Shown piece by piece: positions 7,951 through 17,490 of a stretch of 64,000 bases of DNA; the stretch's first letter is position 1; every line of letters begins with the position of its first letter. The translations under genes were made by a program, and so were the position numbers. The notes under the pieces are model-generated. The model had not been told where the DNA came from. It made no database searches and saw nothing but the letters and a program-made list of their open reading frames with translations. The DNA comes from an uncultured Verrucomicrobiae bacterium (GTDB taxonomy: Bacteria > Verrucomicrobiota > Verrucomicrobiia > Limisphaerales > J093): NCBI GenBank assembly GCA_937946835.1, contig CALFAV010000011.1:23850-87849 (forward strand), read 5' to 3'.

Positions 7951-9885
7951 ATGAACGAGTTGCAGCAGGTCGAAGAACTGGTCGCCCGGGCCGCCCGGCG
8001 ACGGCGCTGGTTGCGGGCCTGGCAGGGGCTCTGGCAGGGGCTGCTGGCCGGCGGAGTGGTCTGGCTGCTGGGGCTGGGGTTGTTCAAGGTCTTGCCGCTG
8101 CCCGAGGTCACGCTGGTCTGGGCGGGACTGACCGGGGTTTTGTGCGTGCTGGGCGGGGGCCTGCTCGGCTTCGGCCGCCGGGTCGGGCTGCTGCCCACGG
8201 CGCAATGGTTGGACGAACGCCTGCAGCTCAAGGAACGGCTCAGCACGGCCCTCGAACTGGCCCGCGACCCCCGGCCGGCCGAATGGCGCGCGCTGGTGGC
8301 CCGGGACGCGGCCGCGCACGCCGGAGGGTTGAACCTGCGGACGCTGCTGCCCTGGCAGGTGCCGCACACCGGCCGGTGGGTGCTACTGGTTCTGGCGCTG
8401 ACCGCCGGGTTGGGCTTCGTGCCGGAATACCGCTCGGTGGCCCACCTGCAAAAGCAGCGCGAACGGGAGGTGGTGCGCGACGTGGGGCGCAACCTGGCCG
8501 CCGTGTCGCGGCGCACCTTGGAGAAGCGCCCCAACGCCCTCGAGTCCACCCGCCAAACCGTGGAAGCCGTGGCCGAGTTGGGCCAGCGCCTGGACAAACG
8601 TCCGGCCACGCGCGACCAGGCTTTGCAGGAGGTGGCCAAACTGACCGAAAAGGCCCGCCAGGAGGTCCGTGAACTGGCGCAAAACCCCGCCTTGCGCGCC
8701 CTGGAGCGCGCCGCCCGGTCCGGCTCGCAAAACACCCCGGCCAGCGCGGAGCAACTGCACCGGCAGATGGAGGCGCTCCAACAGGCCCTCGGGGGGCGGG
8801 AGCCGCAACCCGACGCGCTGGACCAGTTGCAGCGCGAACTCCAGAAAGCGCAGCAGGCCGCGGCCGGTCTGCCAGGGCGGGAATCGGACGCCGCCCGGGA
8901 GGCGCGCGAGCAACTGGCGCGCTCCTTGTCCCAAATGGCCCGCCAGGCCGCGGCGTTGGGCGCGGCCCTGCCCAACCTGGAGGAGGCCATCGCCGCCCTC
9001 CAGGCCGGACAGATTGACAAGATGCTCAAGGACCTCCAGATCGCCGAGAAGGACCTCGAGCAGCTCCGGCAGATGGCGCAGGCCCTCCAGCAGTTGCAGC
9101 AGCAGGCGGCCCAAACCGGCAAGGACCTGCCCGAGCAGCTTGAAAAAGGCCAGGGCGACGCGGCCCTGCAGCGCCTGGCCCAAATGATCAACCAGCTCAA
9201 GGCTGGCAACCTCTCTCCGCAGGACCTGGAGGCGATGCGCCGGGAAGTTGAACGCGCCATCAAGCCCGGCGAACAGTACGGCAAGGTGGGCGAATTCTTG
9301 AAACAGGCCGCCCGCCAAATGCAGCAAGGGGACCGGCCCGGAGCCGCGCAATCGCTGGCCGACGCGGCCCGCGAAATCGAAAACCTCATGCAGCAACTGG
9401 CCGACGCCCAGGACCTCAAGGCCACCCTCGACGCCCTCAAGCGCGCCCAACTCTGCATCGGCAACGGCCAGTGCTGGGCCCGGGGGCGGGGTTTGGGCCA
9501 GCCCCGGGCCGGTCAGGGGGGCAAGCCCGGGCGCGGTGTGGGCACGTGGGCGGACGAGGACAACTGGTTGGACGAGGTGCCGGACACCGGGTTGTGGGAC
9601 AACAGCGGTATCGAGCGCCCGGACCAGGCCCCGCGGGGGATCACCGAGCGCGAAGCCGAGTTGTCCGAAAACCTGGCCCCGACCCGCGTGCGGGGGCAGC
9701 TCAACCCGGGCGGGCCGATGCCGAGCATCACGCTCAAGGGCGTGAGTCTCAAGGGCCAAAGCACCGTGGCCCTGGGCGAGGCCCTCACCGCCGCCCAGAG
9801 CGAGGCGCAGGCCGCGGTCAGTCAGGACCAGATTCCTCGCGCCTACCAGGGCGCGGTCAAAAGCTACTTCGACGACCTGAAGTGA
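7951..9885 (+). CDS. Membrane-anchored coiled-coil protein at the head of a MoxR/VWA cluster
   Basis: A 644-residue protein. Three hydrophobic segments (about residues 28-47, 53-73 and 142-157) are followed by a long region, about 165-480, rich in Gln, Ala, Leu, Arg and Glu with heptad-like spacing, predicting an extended coiled coil. The last 140 residues are Gly/Pro-rich and then end in a conserved-looking stretch (SITLKGVSLKGQSTVALGEA). Proteins of this shape (DUF4175-like) regularly precede MoxR ATPases in Verrucomicrobia and Planctomycetes and probably take part in the same envelope complex. That role is inferred from context only. The MoxR gene begins 139 bases downstream. Confidence 0.75.
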   Translation: MNELQQVEELVARAARRRRWLRAWQGLWQGLLAGGVVWLLGLGLFKVLPLPEVTLVWAGLTGVLCVLGGGLLGFGRRVGLLPTAQWLDERLQLKERLSTALELARDPRPAEWRALVARDAAAHAGGLNLRTLLPWQVPHTGRWVLLVLALTAGLGFVPEYRSVAHLQKQREREVVRDVGRNLAAVSRRTLEKRPNALESTRQTVEAVAELGQRLDKRPATRDQALQEVAKLTEKARQEVRELAQNPALRALERAARSGSQNTPASAEQLHRQMEALQQALGGREPQPDALDQLQRELQKAQQAAAGLPGRESDAAREAREQLARSLSQMARQAAALGAALPNLEEAIAALQAGQIDKMLKDLQIAEKDLEQLRQMAQALQQLQQQAAQTGKDLPEQLEKGQGDAALQRLAQMINQLKAGNLSPQDLEAMRREVERAIKPGEQYGKVGEFLKQAARQMQQGDRPGAAQSLADAAREIENLMQQLADAQDLKATLDALKRAQLCIGNGQCWARGRGLGQPRAGQGGKPGRGVGTWADEDNWLDEVPDTGLWDNSGIERPDQAPRGITEREAELSENLAPTRVRGQLNPGGPMPSITLKGVSLKGQSTVALGEALTAAQSEAQAAVSQDQIPRAYQGAVKSYFDDLK

Positions 9886-10024
9886 CCCGCAAACCGCAAG
9901 GTGGAAAGGCCGGAAGGGGCGTTGTTGCCCATGCTGAGTGGCCCGGGGTAATCAGGGACCCGCTCCGGGTGATTCCCCCGGTGGCGGGTTTTCCAACTCG
10001 TGCACGTTTTCAATTCCAAGACTC

Positions 10025-11026
<1,002 letters not shown>

Positions 11027-11071
11027 GCGGCCCGGGTCACCTCGCCGCCGGTTTTTTGACCTCGGCCCCCC

Positions 11072-11980
11072 ATGACTCTTGGAATGTCCGGCAGCCTCCT
11101 CAGCCCCGAACTGCTCCGCCGCCTCGAGCAGCTCCAGTTGCTCGCGCAGCGGCGCGCCAAGAGCCACTTGCGCGGCGAGCGCCGCAGCCGCGCCCGCGGG
11201 CTCTCGGTCGAGTTTGCCGATCACCGCACCTACGTGCCGGGGGACGACCTCCGCTACCTGGACTGGAATCTCTACGGCCGGTTGGACCGCCTGTTCCTCA
11301 AGCTCTACGAGGAGGAACGCGAGTTGCCCGTCCGGATTTTTCTCGATGCCAGCGAGTCCATGACCTTCGGCGAGCCGGTCAAGTTCGATTTCGCCCGGCG
11401 CGTGGCCGCGGCGGTGGGGTACGTGGCGTTGTGCGGCTTTGACCGGGTCAGCGTGCTGCCCTTTCCCGAACACGCGAACGAGCTGGCGGCCCGGCGGGGC
11501 TTGCGGGCGGTGCGCGGGCGGCGCTCGGCCCTGGCGTTTTTCCAGCACCTGGAGCAACTGACCGCCGGCGGCCCGGCGGATTTCAACGCCGCCCTGCGCC
11601 GCGGCGCGCTCGAGGCCCGCCAGCCCGGCGTGGCCGTGGTGGTGAGCGACTTCCTCGATCCCGCCGGTTACGAGGTCGGCCTGGGCGCGCTGGTCGGCCG
11701 GGGATTTCAGGTCCATGCGGTGCAGGTGCTCGCCCCGGAGGAACTGGCACCCACCACCTACGGTGACCTGCGGTTGGTGGACTCGGAAACCGGGGCGCAC
11801 CAGGACGTGACCTTCGGCCGGTACCGGCTGGCGGCCTACCAGCAAACGGTGCGCAATTTCGTGGCGCGGCTGCGGGAGTTCTGCGCGGCGCGCAGGGTGC
11901 GCTTTTACCAGGCCGGCTCGGGAGATTCGCTGGACGACCTCCTCCTCAAGCAACTCCGCGCCGGCGCGCTCTGGAGCTGA
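11072..11980 (+). CDS. DUF58 domain protein, MoxR partner
   Basis: A 302-residue protein with the DUF58 signature YVPGDDLRYLDW at residues 54-65, followed by a degenerate von Willebrand A fold starting VRIFLDASESM. DASES at 92-96 has the DxSxS shape of a metal-ion-dependent adhesion site. DUF58 proteins occur almost always next to MoxR, where they are thought to form part of its substrate-handling complex. No membrane segment is evident, so it is probably cytoplasmic or peripheral. It ends 3 bases before the next gene, so the two are very likely translated from one message. Confidence 0.9.
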   Translation: MTLGMSGSLLSPELLRRLEQLQLLAQRRAKSHLRGERRSRARGLSVEFADHRTYVPGDDLRYLDWNLYGRLDRLFLKLYEEERELPVRIFLDASESMTFGEPVKFDFARRVAAAVGYVALCGFDRVSVLPFPEHANELAARRGLRAVRGRRSALAFFQHLEQLTAGGPADFNAALRRGALEARQPGVAVVVSDFLDPAGYEVGLGALVGRGFQVHAVQVLAPEELAPTTYGDLRLVDSETGAHQDVTFGRYRLAAYQQTVRNFVARLREFCAARRVRFYQAGSGDSLDDLLLKQLRAGALWS

Positions 11981-11983
11981 ACG

Positions 11984-13819
11984 ATGAATTTCCTCGCGCC
12001 CGCCGCCTTTGCCTTTGCCGCCGCCCTGCCGGTGGTGATCCTGTTTTACCTGCTCAAGCGCAAGCGGGTGCTCAAACTGGTCTCCAGCACCCTGCTCTGG
12101 CAGAAGTTCCTGGCCGACACCCAGGCCAGCGCCCCGTTTCAAAAGCTGCGGCACCACTGGCTGCTGGTTTTGCAGCTCCTGCTGTTGTGCCTGGCCATTC
12201 TGGCCCTGGCCCGGCCCTACCTCGCCGGCGTCAGCCCGGGCGGCCGCCTGTTGGTGGTCATCCTGGACGCCTCGGCCTCGATGCAAAGCCGCGACGAGGA
12301 CCCCACCCGCTTCGAGAAGGCCCGCCGCGACGCGCTGGCGCTGGTGGACAGCCTGCGCGACACCGACCAGATGGTCGTCCTCCAGGCCGCGGCCCAGACC
12401 GAGGTCAAACAGTCGCCCACCAGCAACAAGGCCGCGCTGCGCCGCGCCCTGCAGGCCTGCGCCGTGACCGATGCGCCCACCCGCCTGCTCGAGGCCTTCA
12501 AGCTCGCCCAGCCCCTGGTGCGCGACCGCGCCCAGGCCGAAATCCACCTCTTCAGCGACGGAGCCACGACCAGCCTCGACGAGTTCGAGCACGAGGGCCT
12601 TCCCGTGGTGTATCACCGCCTCGGCCGGCGCGCCGACAACCGCGGCCTCGTGTCCCTGGACGTGCGCGCGCACCCGGACGACCCCACCCGCCGCGCGGTC
12701 TTCGCCGCGGTCGCCAATGCCGCCTCCAACCCGGCGCCCGCCCGGGTGGAACTGCTCTTCGACGGTCAACTGCTTGAAACCCGCACCCTCGAACTGGGTC
12801 CGCGCGAGACCCGCCCCGTGATTTTCACCGTCGCGCAGGACCGTGACGGGGTCTTCACCCTGCGGCTGGCCGGCGAGGATGATTTGCCCGTGGACAACGA
12901 GGCTTCGATGGTCAGTCGCCTGCCCCCGCCGGTGAGGGTGTTGCTCGTGACGCGCGGCAACCGCTTTCTGGAAAAGGCCCTCGCCGCCGTGCCCCGCGCG
13001 GAGGTGTCCGTCGCCGCCGATTGCACCGACCCGGCCCGCGACTTTGACCTGGTGGTGCTGGACGACGTGGTGCCGACGGTCTGGCCGGAGGTGAATCTGC
13101 TGGCCATTCGCTCGACCCGGACCAACTGGCTCGAAATCACCGGCCGGGTCGAAGCGCCGGCGATCGTGGACTGGCGCGGGACCCACCCGTTGCTGCGCTT
13201 TGTGGGCTTCGACAACGTGGCCGTGGCCGAGGCCCTGACCGTGAAAACTCCCCCGTGGGCCGTGTCCCTGGTGGAGGCGCGCGAAACCCCGCTGATCCTG
13301 GCCGGGGAGTTCGAGCGCCGCCGCGTGGTCTGGCTGGGGTTCGACACCCTGCAAAGCACCTGGCCGTTGCGCGTGTCTTTCCCGATTTTCCTCGCCAACG
13401 CGGTCGAGTGGCTCGACCCGGCGACCACCGCGGCCGCCCAACTGCGGGTGCGCGCCGGCGATCCCTTCCGCCTGCCGCTGACCGAGGTGCCCTCCGAAGT
13501 CCGCGTGCGCCCGCCCGACGGGGCCGCGCTGACCCTGGCGCTCGAGCCCACCGCGCGCGAACTGGTCTTCGGCAACACCCACCGGTGCGGGGTGTACCGA
13601 CTGGCACTGGGCACCAACGAACTGGCCTTTGCCGTGAACCTGTTGGACGCGGCCGAAACCGACACCACCCCGCGCGCGGAAATTCGCTTCGGCCGCTACG
13701 CCCGCGCCGAAGCCACGACCCTGCGCCCGGCCAACCTGGAATGGTGGCGCTGGCTGGCCGCGGCCGGACTGGCCGTGCTCCTGTTCGAGTGGTGGTTTTA
13801 CCACAAGCGCACCGCCTGA
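11984..13819 (+). CDS. BatA-like membrane protein with von Willebrand factor A domain
   Basis: A 611-residue protein. The N-terminal BatA domain has two membrane segments (about residues 5-23 and 59-77) joined by a cytoplasmic KLVSSTLLWQKFL stretch. The VWA domain begins LLVVILDASASM, with DASAS at 95-99 forming an intact MIDAS motif. A Ser-Asp-Gly strand (HLFSDGATTS) follows. The middle and later parts are predicted beta-rich and extracytoplasmic, and a last membrane helix lies near residues 585-603 before a basic tail. Such proteins work with MoxR and DUF58 in aerotolerance-type or metal-insertion complexes. The specific function here is unknown. A 172-base gap separates it from the ABC-importer lipoprotein. 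Confidence 0.87.
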   Translation: MNFLAPAAFAFAAALPVVILFYLLKRKRVLKLVSSTLLWQKFLADTQASAPFQKLRHHWLLVLQLLLLCLAILALARPYLAGVSPGGRLLVVILDASASMQSRDEDPTRFEKARRDALALVDSLRDTDQMVVLQAAAQTEVKQSPTSNKAALRRALQACAVTDAPTRLLEAFKLAQPLVRDRAQAEIHLFSDGATTSLDEFEHEGLPVVYHRLGRRADNRGLVSLDVRAHPDDPTRRAVFAAVANAASNPAPARVELLFDGQLLETRTLELGPRETRPVIFTVAQDRDGVFTLRLAGEDDLPVDNEASMVSRLPPPVRVLLVTRGNRFLEKALAAVPRAEVSVAADCTDPARDFDLVVLDDVVPTVWPEVNLLAIRSTRTNWLEITGRVEAPAIVDWRGTHPLLRFVGFDNVAVAEALTVKTPPWAVSLVEARETPLILAGEFERRRVVWLGFDTLQSTWPLRVSFPIFLANAVEWLDPATTAAAQLRVRAGDPFRLPLTEVPSEVRVRPPDGAALTLALEPTARELVFGNTHRCGVYRLALGTNELAFAVNLLDAAETDTTPRAEIRFGRYARAEATTLRPANLEWWRWLAAAGLAVLLFEWWFYHKRTA

Positions 13820-13991
13820 GCCGCCGGGCGCGAACGAGCATGAAGGCCGGCCTGACCAAAAGTCGGAGTTTCCCGAACTCCCGGGCTTGCCCCTTCCATC
13901 CCGGGCGGTCCGGGCGACCCGCCTCATGGCCGCGGGCCGCGGGCACGCTCTTTCCGCCCAAACCGCTCCCGGCCCCGATTGATCCTTAGCC

Positions 13992-14981
13992 ATGCACCCG
14001 CGAACCTTCCTTCCGTTGGCGGTGGCCCTTCTCGGGCTGCTGATGCCGGGATGCCGCCGCGATTCCTCCCGGGAAATCGTGGCCTACATCGCCCAGGACC
14101 AGGTCTTTGCCGAGCCGTTGCTGGCGGAGTTTACCCGCCAGACCGGCCTCCGGGTCCGCACCGTGTTCGACAGCGAGGCCGTGAAAACGGTCGGGCTGGC
14201 CAACCGGCTTCTGGCCGAGCGCTCTCACCCCCGGGCGGACGTGTTTTGGGGCAACGAGGAGCTGCGCACCCGCCAGCTCGCCGCGCAGGGCGTCTGGCGC
14301 GAAACCAACGGCTGGGCCGCCTTCGGCCACCGCAGCCGACGCCTGGTCATCAACACCAACTTCGTCCATTGGGACCGTTCCCGGGAGGGCGAGCCTCCAT
14401 CCGGCCCGCCCACCGGGGCGCGCCCGGACCGGGTCCCGGCACCCCGGCAACTCGCGGATCTGACCAATGCCGTCTGGCGCGGGCGCGTGGCGTTGGCCTA
14501 CCCGCTTTTCGGCACCACGGCCACGCATTTCCTGGCGCTGCGCCAGCACTGGGGCGAGGCGCGCTGGGAGGCCTGGTGCCGAGCGCTGGCCGCCAACCGC
14601 CCCCTCCTCGTGGACGGCAATTCAGTTGTCGCCAAACTCGTCGCCCGCGGCGAGGCCTGGGTGGGACTGACCGACTCGGATGACATCGTGGCGGTGCAAC
14701 GAGAAGGCGCCCCGGTGGTGGCCCTGCCCCTGACCGAGGAAGCGCTGCTGATCCCCAACACGGTGGCCGTGGTACGCGGCGCGCCGCATCCCGAAGCGGC
14801 GGAACGACTCTTCGGCTGGCTGCAACGCCCCGAGGTGGTCGCAAAACTGGTCGCCGCCGGCGCGCTGGAAGGCGCCGGAACCTCGGTGCCCGGCCTGAAA
14901 ACCCTGGAGCCGGACTGGGCACGGTTGGTGGCGGACATCGGGCCGGGCACCACCCGGCTGAAGGAAATTTTCGTGCGATGA
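13992..14981 (+). CDS. Iron-type ABC transporter substrate-binding lipoprotein
   Basis: A 329-residue lipoprotein: signal peptide with lipobox LMPGC, cysteine 21. The mature part starts REIVAYIAQDQVFAEPLLAEF and contains TGLRVRTVFDSEA and RADVFWGNEE, the pattern of Fe(III)/2-aminoethylphosphonate-type periplasmic binding proteins (FbpA/AfuA class). It likely delivers substrate to the permease encoded next (82 bases downstream). Iron is the common substrate of the class, but phosphonates or phosphate esters are possible; the ligand cannot be read from the sequence. It lies inside the MoxR/VWA cluster, which is unusual. No ATP-binding gene of this system is present in the window. Confidence 0.85.
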   Translation: MHPRTFLPLAVALLGLLMPGCRRDSSREIVAYIAQDQVFAEPLLAEFTRQTGLRVRTVFDSEAVKTVGLANRLLAERSHPRADVFWGNEELRTRQLAAQGVWRETNGWAAFGHRSRRLVINTNFVHWDRSREGEPPSGPPTGARPDRVPAPRQLADLTNAVWRGRVALAYPLFGTTATHFLALRQHWGEARWEAWCRALAANRPLLVDGNSVVAKLVARGEAWVGLTDSDDIVAVQREGAPVVALPLTEEALLIPNTVAVVRGAPHPEAAERLFGWLQRPEVVAKLVAAGALEGAGTSVPGLKTLEPDWARLVADIGPGTTRLKEIFVR

Positions 14982-15063
14982 TTCCCCGGCCGCGCCGTGC
15001 CTGCCCGCCCGCCGCCCGGCCGGGCCGATTCGGCGTCGGCGCGGTGCGCGCGCATCCCGGGCC

Positions 15064-17487
15064 ATGAGCTGGACGCTGCTGGGCAACAGCCTGCTTTTCA
15101 GCGGGCTGGCAACGGCGCTGGCGGTGGTGCCGGGCGTGGGCGCCGCGCTGGTGCTCACGGGGCTGGGTGGACCGGCTCGCGCGGTCGGTCTGGTGGTGAC
15201 GGTGCTGCCGCTGGTGCTGCCGCCGTTTCTGGCCGTGAACGGCTGGCTGGACCTGCTGGGCCGGGCCGGTGCCTGGCGGGGGTGGTTGCCGGTGGACCTG
15301 TACTCGCTGCCGGCAGCGGCCGGGGTCATGGCCCTGTTGCTCTGGCCGGTGACCGCGCTGCTGGTGTCCGCCGCCTGGCAAAAACTGGACCCCGCACTGT
15401 TCGAGGCCGACCCGCAGGTGCGCGGGTCTTGGTTGCTGCGGCGACTGCTGTTGCCGGCGGCCGCTCCGGCGCTGGCGCCGGCGGTGGTGCTGACCTTCGT
15501 GCTGGCACTGAACAACTTTGCCATCCCGGCCATTCTCCAGGTGAAGGTGTTGCCGGTGGAAATTTGGCTGCGGTTCAGCACGCAGTACGACGTGACCGGG
15601 GCACTGGTGGCGAGTTTGCCGGTGGTGGTGGCGCCGGTGGCGTTGTTGCTCTGGCTGCGGCGCCGGGACGTGGCCTGGCCGCGCTGGCAACCGCGGCTGC
15701 CGGCGGCGTTGTTTCGGCGCTGTTTGGGCGGCGGGTGGTTCGCCCTGGCGGTGGGTCTGGCCGGCCTGGCCGTCGGGTTGGCCCTGGTGCTGCCGCTGGG
15801 GCGTTTGGTGAGCGACCCGCGCACCTGGAACCAGCTTGGTCCCGCGCTGGCCGCCGGCCGCGCGGCGGTGGGGGCCTCGGTGTTTTTCTCCGGGGTGGCC
15901 GCGGTGTTGGTCGCGGGCCTGGGATGGGGCGTGCGCCGGGTTCCGGGTGGGGAGGTATGCTGGGGATTGTTTCTGGTGCCGGGGGTGTTGCTGGGCCTGG
16001 GGTTGATCGGGGTGTTCAACCGGCCCCCGCTGGCGGGGTTTTATCACAATCCCGGCGTGGTGCTGCTGGCGCTGGGGTTGCGGTACCTGGCCCTGGGCCG
16101 GCAGGGAGCGCGGCTGGCCGTCGAGGGCGTGGACCGGGATTTGAGTGATGCCGCCCGGTTGGTGGGCGCGCGCGGCTGGCGGTGGTTTCGACTGGTGCTC
16201 TGGCCGCAGGCGGCTTCCACGCTGGCGGCGACCGGGTATCTGGTCTATCTGCTGTGCCTCTGGGACGTGGAAACGGTGCTCCTGCTCCAGCCGCCGGGGT
16301 GGGAAACGCTGGCGTTGCGTGTGTTCAACCTGCTGCACTACGGTCACAACCCGCAAGTGAATGCGCTGTGTCTGGTCCTGCTGGCACTGGCCGCGCTGCC
16401 GCTGGTGGCCTGGGCGGTCGGCCGGGCCTTGTGGCGGCGGTGGCGCGGGCGGCTCCACGCGCGGGCGGCGCTGGGGGTGGTGGGTGCTTTGGCGTTGAGC
16501 AGCGGGTGCTCGCCGACGCCCGGCGGGGGCACTCGGCTGGACAGCCGGTTTTTCAGCCAGGTTGAAATCATCGGCGAGCGCGGTCGCGGGCCGGGCCAGT
16601 TCAACAAACCCCGGTCGCTGGCCGTGGACCGCGCGGACCATCTGTACGTGGCGGACCTGACCGGCCGGATTCAAAAGTTCGCCCCGGACGGCACGTATCT
16701 GCTGGCCTGGCAGATGCCCGAGACCGACCTGGGCAAGGCCAAGGGCCTGGGCGTGGACGCGGAGGGCCGGGTGATCGTGATCGAGCCGCATTACGCGCGC
16801 GTGAATCACTTCACCCCGAACGGAGCGCTGGTGCGGCAATGGGGCACGGCCGGGACCAACAGCGGGCAGTTGACCATGCCCCGGGCGGTGGCGGTGAACA
16901 GCCGGGGCGAAATCTGGGTCTGCGAGTACACCGCCGCCGACCGCGTGCAGCGCTTCAGCCCGGACGGGGCGCGCGTCCTGGCCTGCATCGGCCGGTGGGG
17001 TGCCGGGCCGGGCGAGTTCAATCGTCCGGAAGGGTTGGCCGTGGACGCGGCGGACCGGTTGTACGTGGCGGACTCGTGCAACCACCGCGTGCAGGTGTTC
17101 GCGCCGGACGGCACCTTTCTGCGGACTTTCGGCCGCGCGGGCACCGGGCCGGGCGAATTGAGTTACCCCTACGACCTGCGGGTGGACGCGCAGGGACTGG
17201 TCTGGGTGTGTGAATTCGGAAACAGCCGCATCCAGGTCTTCGACGCCGAGGGCCGGTCGCTGGAAACCCTCGGCGGCCCGGGCGTGGCACCCGGACGGTT
17301 CAGCAACCCGTGGAGCCTGGCGCTGGACTCGCGCGGCAACCTGTATGTGGCCGACGCCGGCAATCACCGCGTGCAAAAGCTGGTCCGCCGTGGCCCGTCG
17401 GCCCGGGGTGCCGCGTCGGTGCGCCCGGGTGCGCCCGCCCACGCCGGGGGCGAGGTCGCGGAGCAACTGCGCCGGGTCGCGCTTTGA
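15064..17487 (+). CDS. Iron-type ABC transporter permease continuous with an NHL-repeat domain
   Basis: An 807-residue open frame with two parts. Residues 1 to about 465 are a two-halved FbpB/ThiP-like inner-membrane permease of about 12 hydrophobic segments. Each half has an EAA-type loop (FEADPQVRGSWLLRRLLLP and DLSDAARLVGARGWRWFRLVL). From about 465 the sequence reads as a basic stretch, a hydrophobic run and SSGC (Cys482), which looks like a lipoprotein signal. About six NHL repeats follow (LYVADSCNHRVQVF type), forming a predicted beta-propeller outside the cytoplasm. In-frame GTG (16405) and TTG (16429) codons could start a separate lipoprotein. It is therefore either a true fusion or two overlapping products. 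The next VWA gene starts 3 bases later. Confidence 0.8.
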   Translation: MSWTLLGNSLLFSGLATALAVVPGVGAALVLTGLGGPARAVGLVVTVLPLVLPPFLAVNGWLDLLGRAGAWRGWLPVDLYSLPAAAGVMALLLWPVTALLVSAAWQKLDPALFEADPQVRGSWLLRRLLLPAAAPALAPAVVLTFVLALNNFAIPAILQVKVLPVEIWLRFSTQYDVTGALVASLPVVVAPVALLLWLRRRDVAWPRWQPRLPAALFRRCLGGGWFALAVGLAGLAVGLALVLPLGRLVSDPRTWNQLGPALAAGRAAVGASVFFSGVAAVLVAGLGWGVRRVPGGEVCWGLFLVPGVLLGLGLIGVFNRPPLAGFYHNPGVVLLALGLRYLALGRQGARLAVEGVDRDLSDAARLVGARGWRWFRLVLWPQAASTLAATGYLVYLLCLWDVETVLLLQPPGWETLALRVFNLLHYGHNPQVNALCLVLLALAALPLVAWAVGRALWRRWRGRLHARAALGVVGALALSSGCSPTPGGGTRLDSRFFSQVEIIGERGRGPGQFNKPRSLAVDRADHLYVADLTGRIQKFAPDGTYLLAWQMPETDLGKAKGLGVDAEGRVIVIEPHYARVNHFTPNGALVRQWGTAGTNSGQLTMPRAVAVNSRGEIWVCEYTAADRVQRFSPDGARVLACIGRWGAGPGEFNRPEGLAVDAADRLYVADSCNHRVQVFAPDGTFLRTFGRAGTGPGELSYPYDLRVDAQGLVWVCEFGNSRIQVFDAEGRSLETLGGPGVAPGRFSNPWSLALDSRGNLYVADAGNHRVQKLVRRGPSARGAASVRPGAPAHAGGEVAEQLRRVAL

Positions 17488-17490
17488 GCC

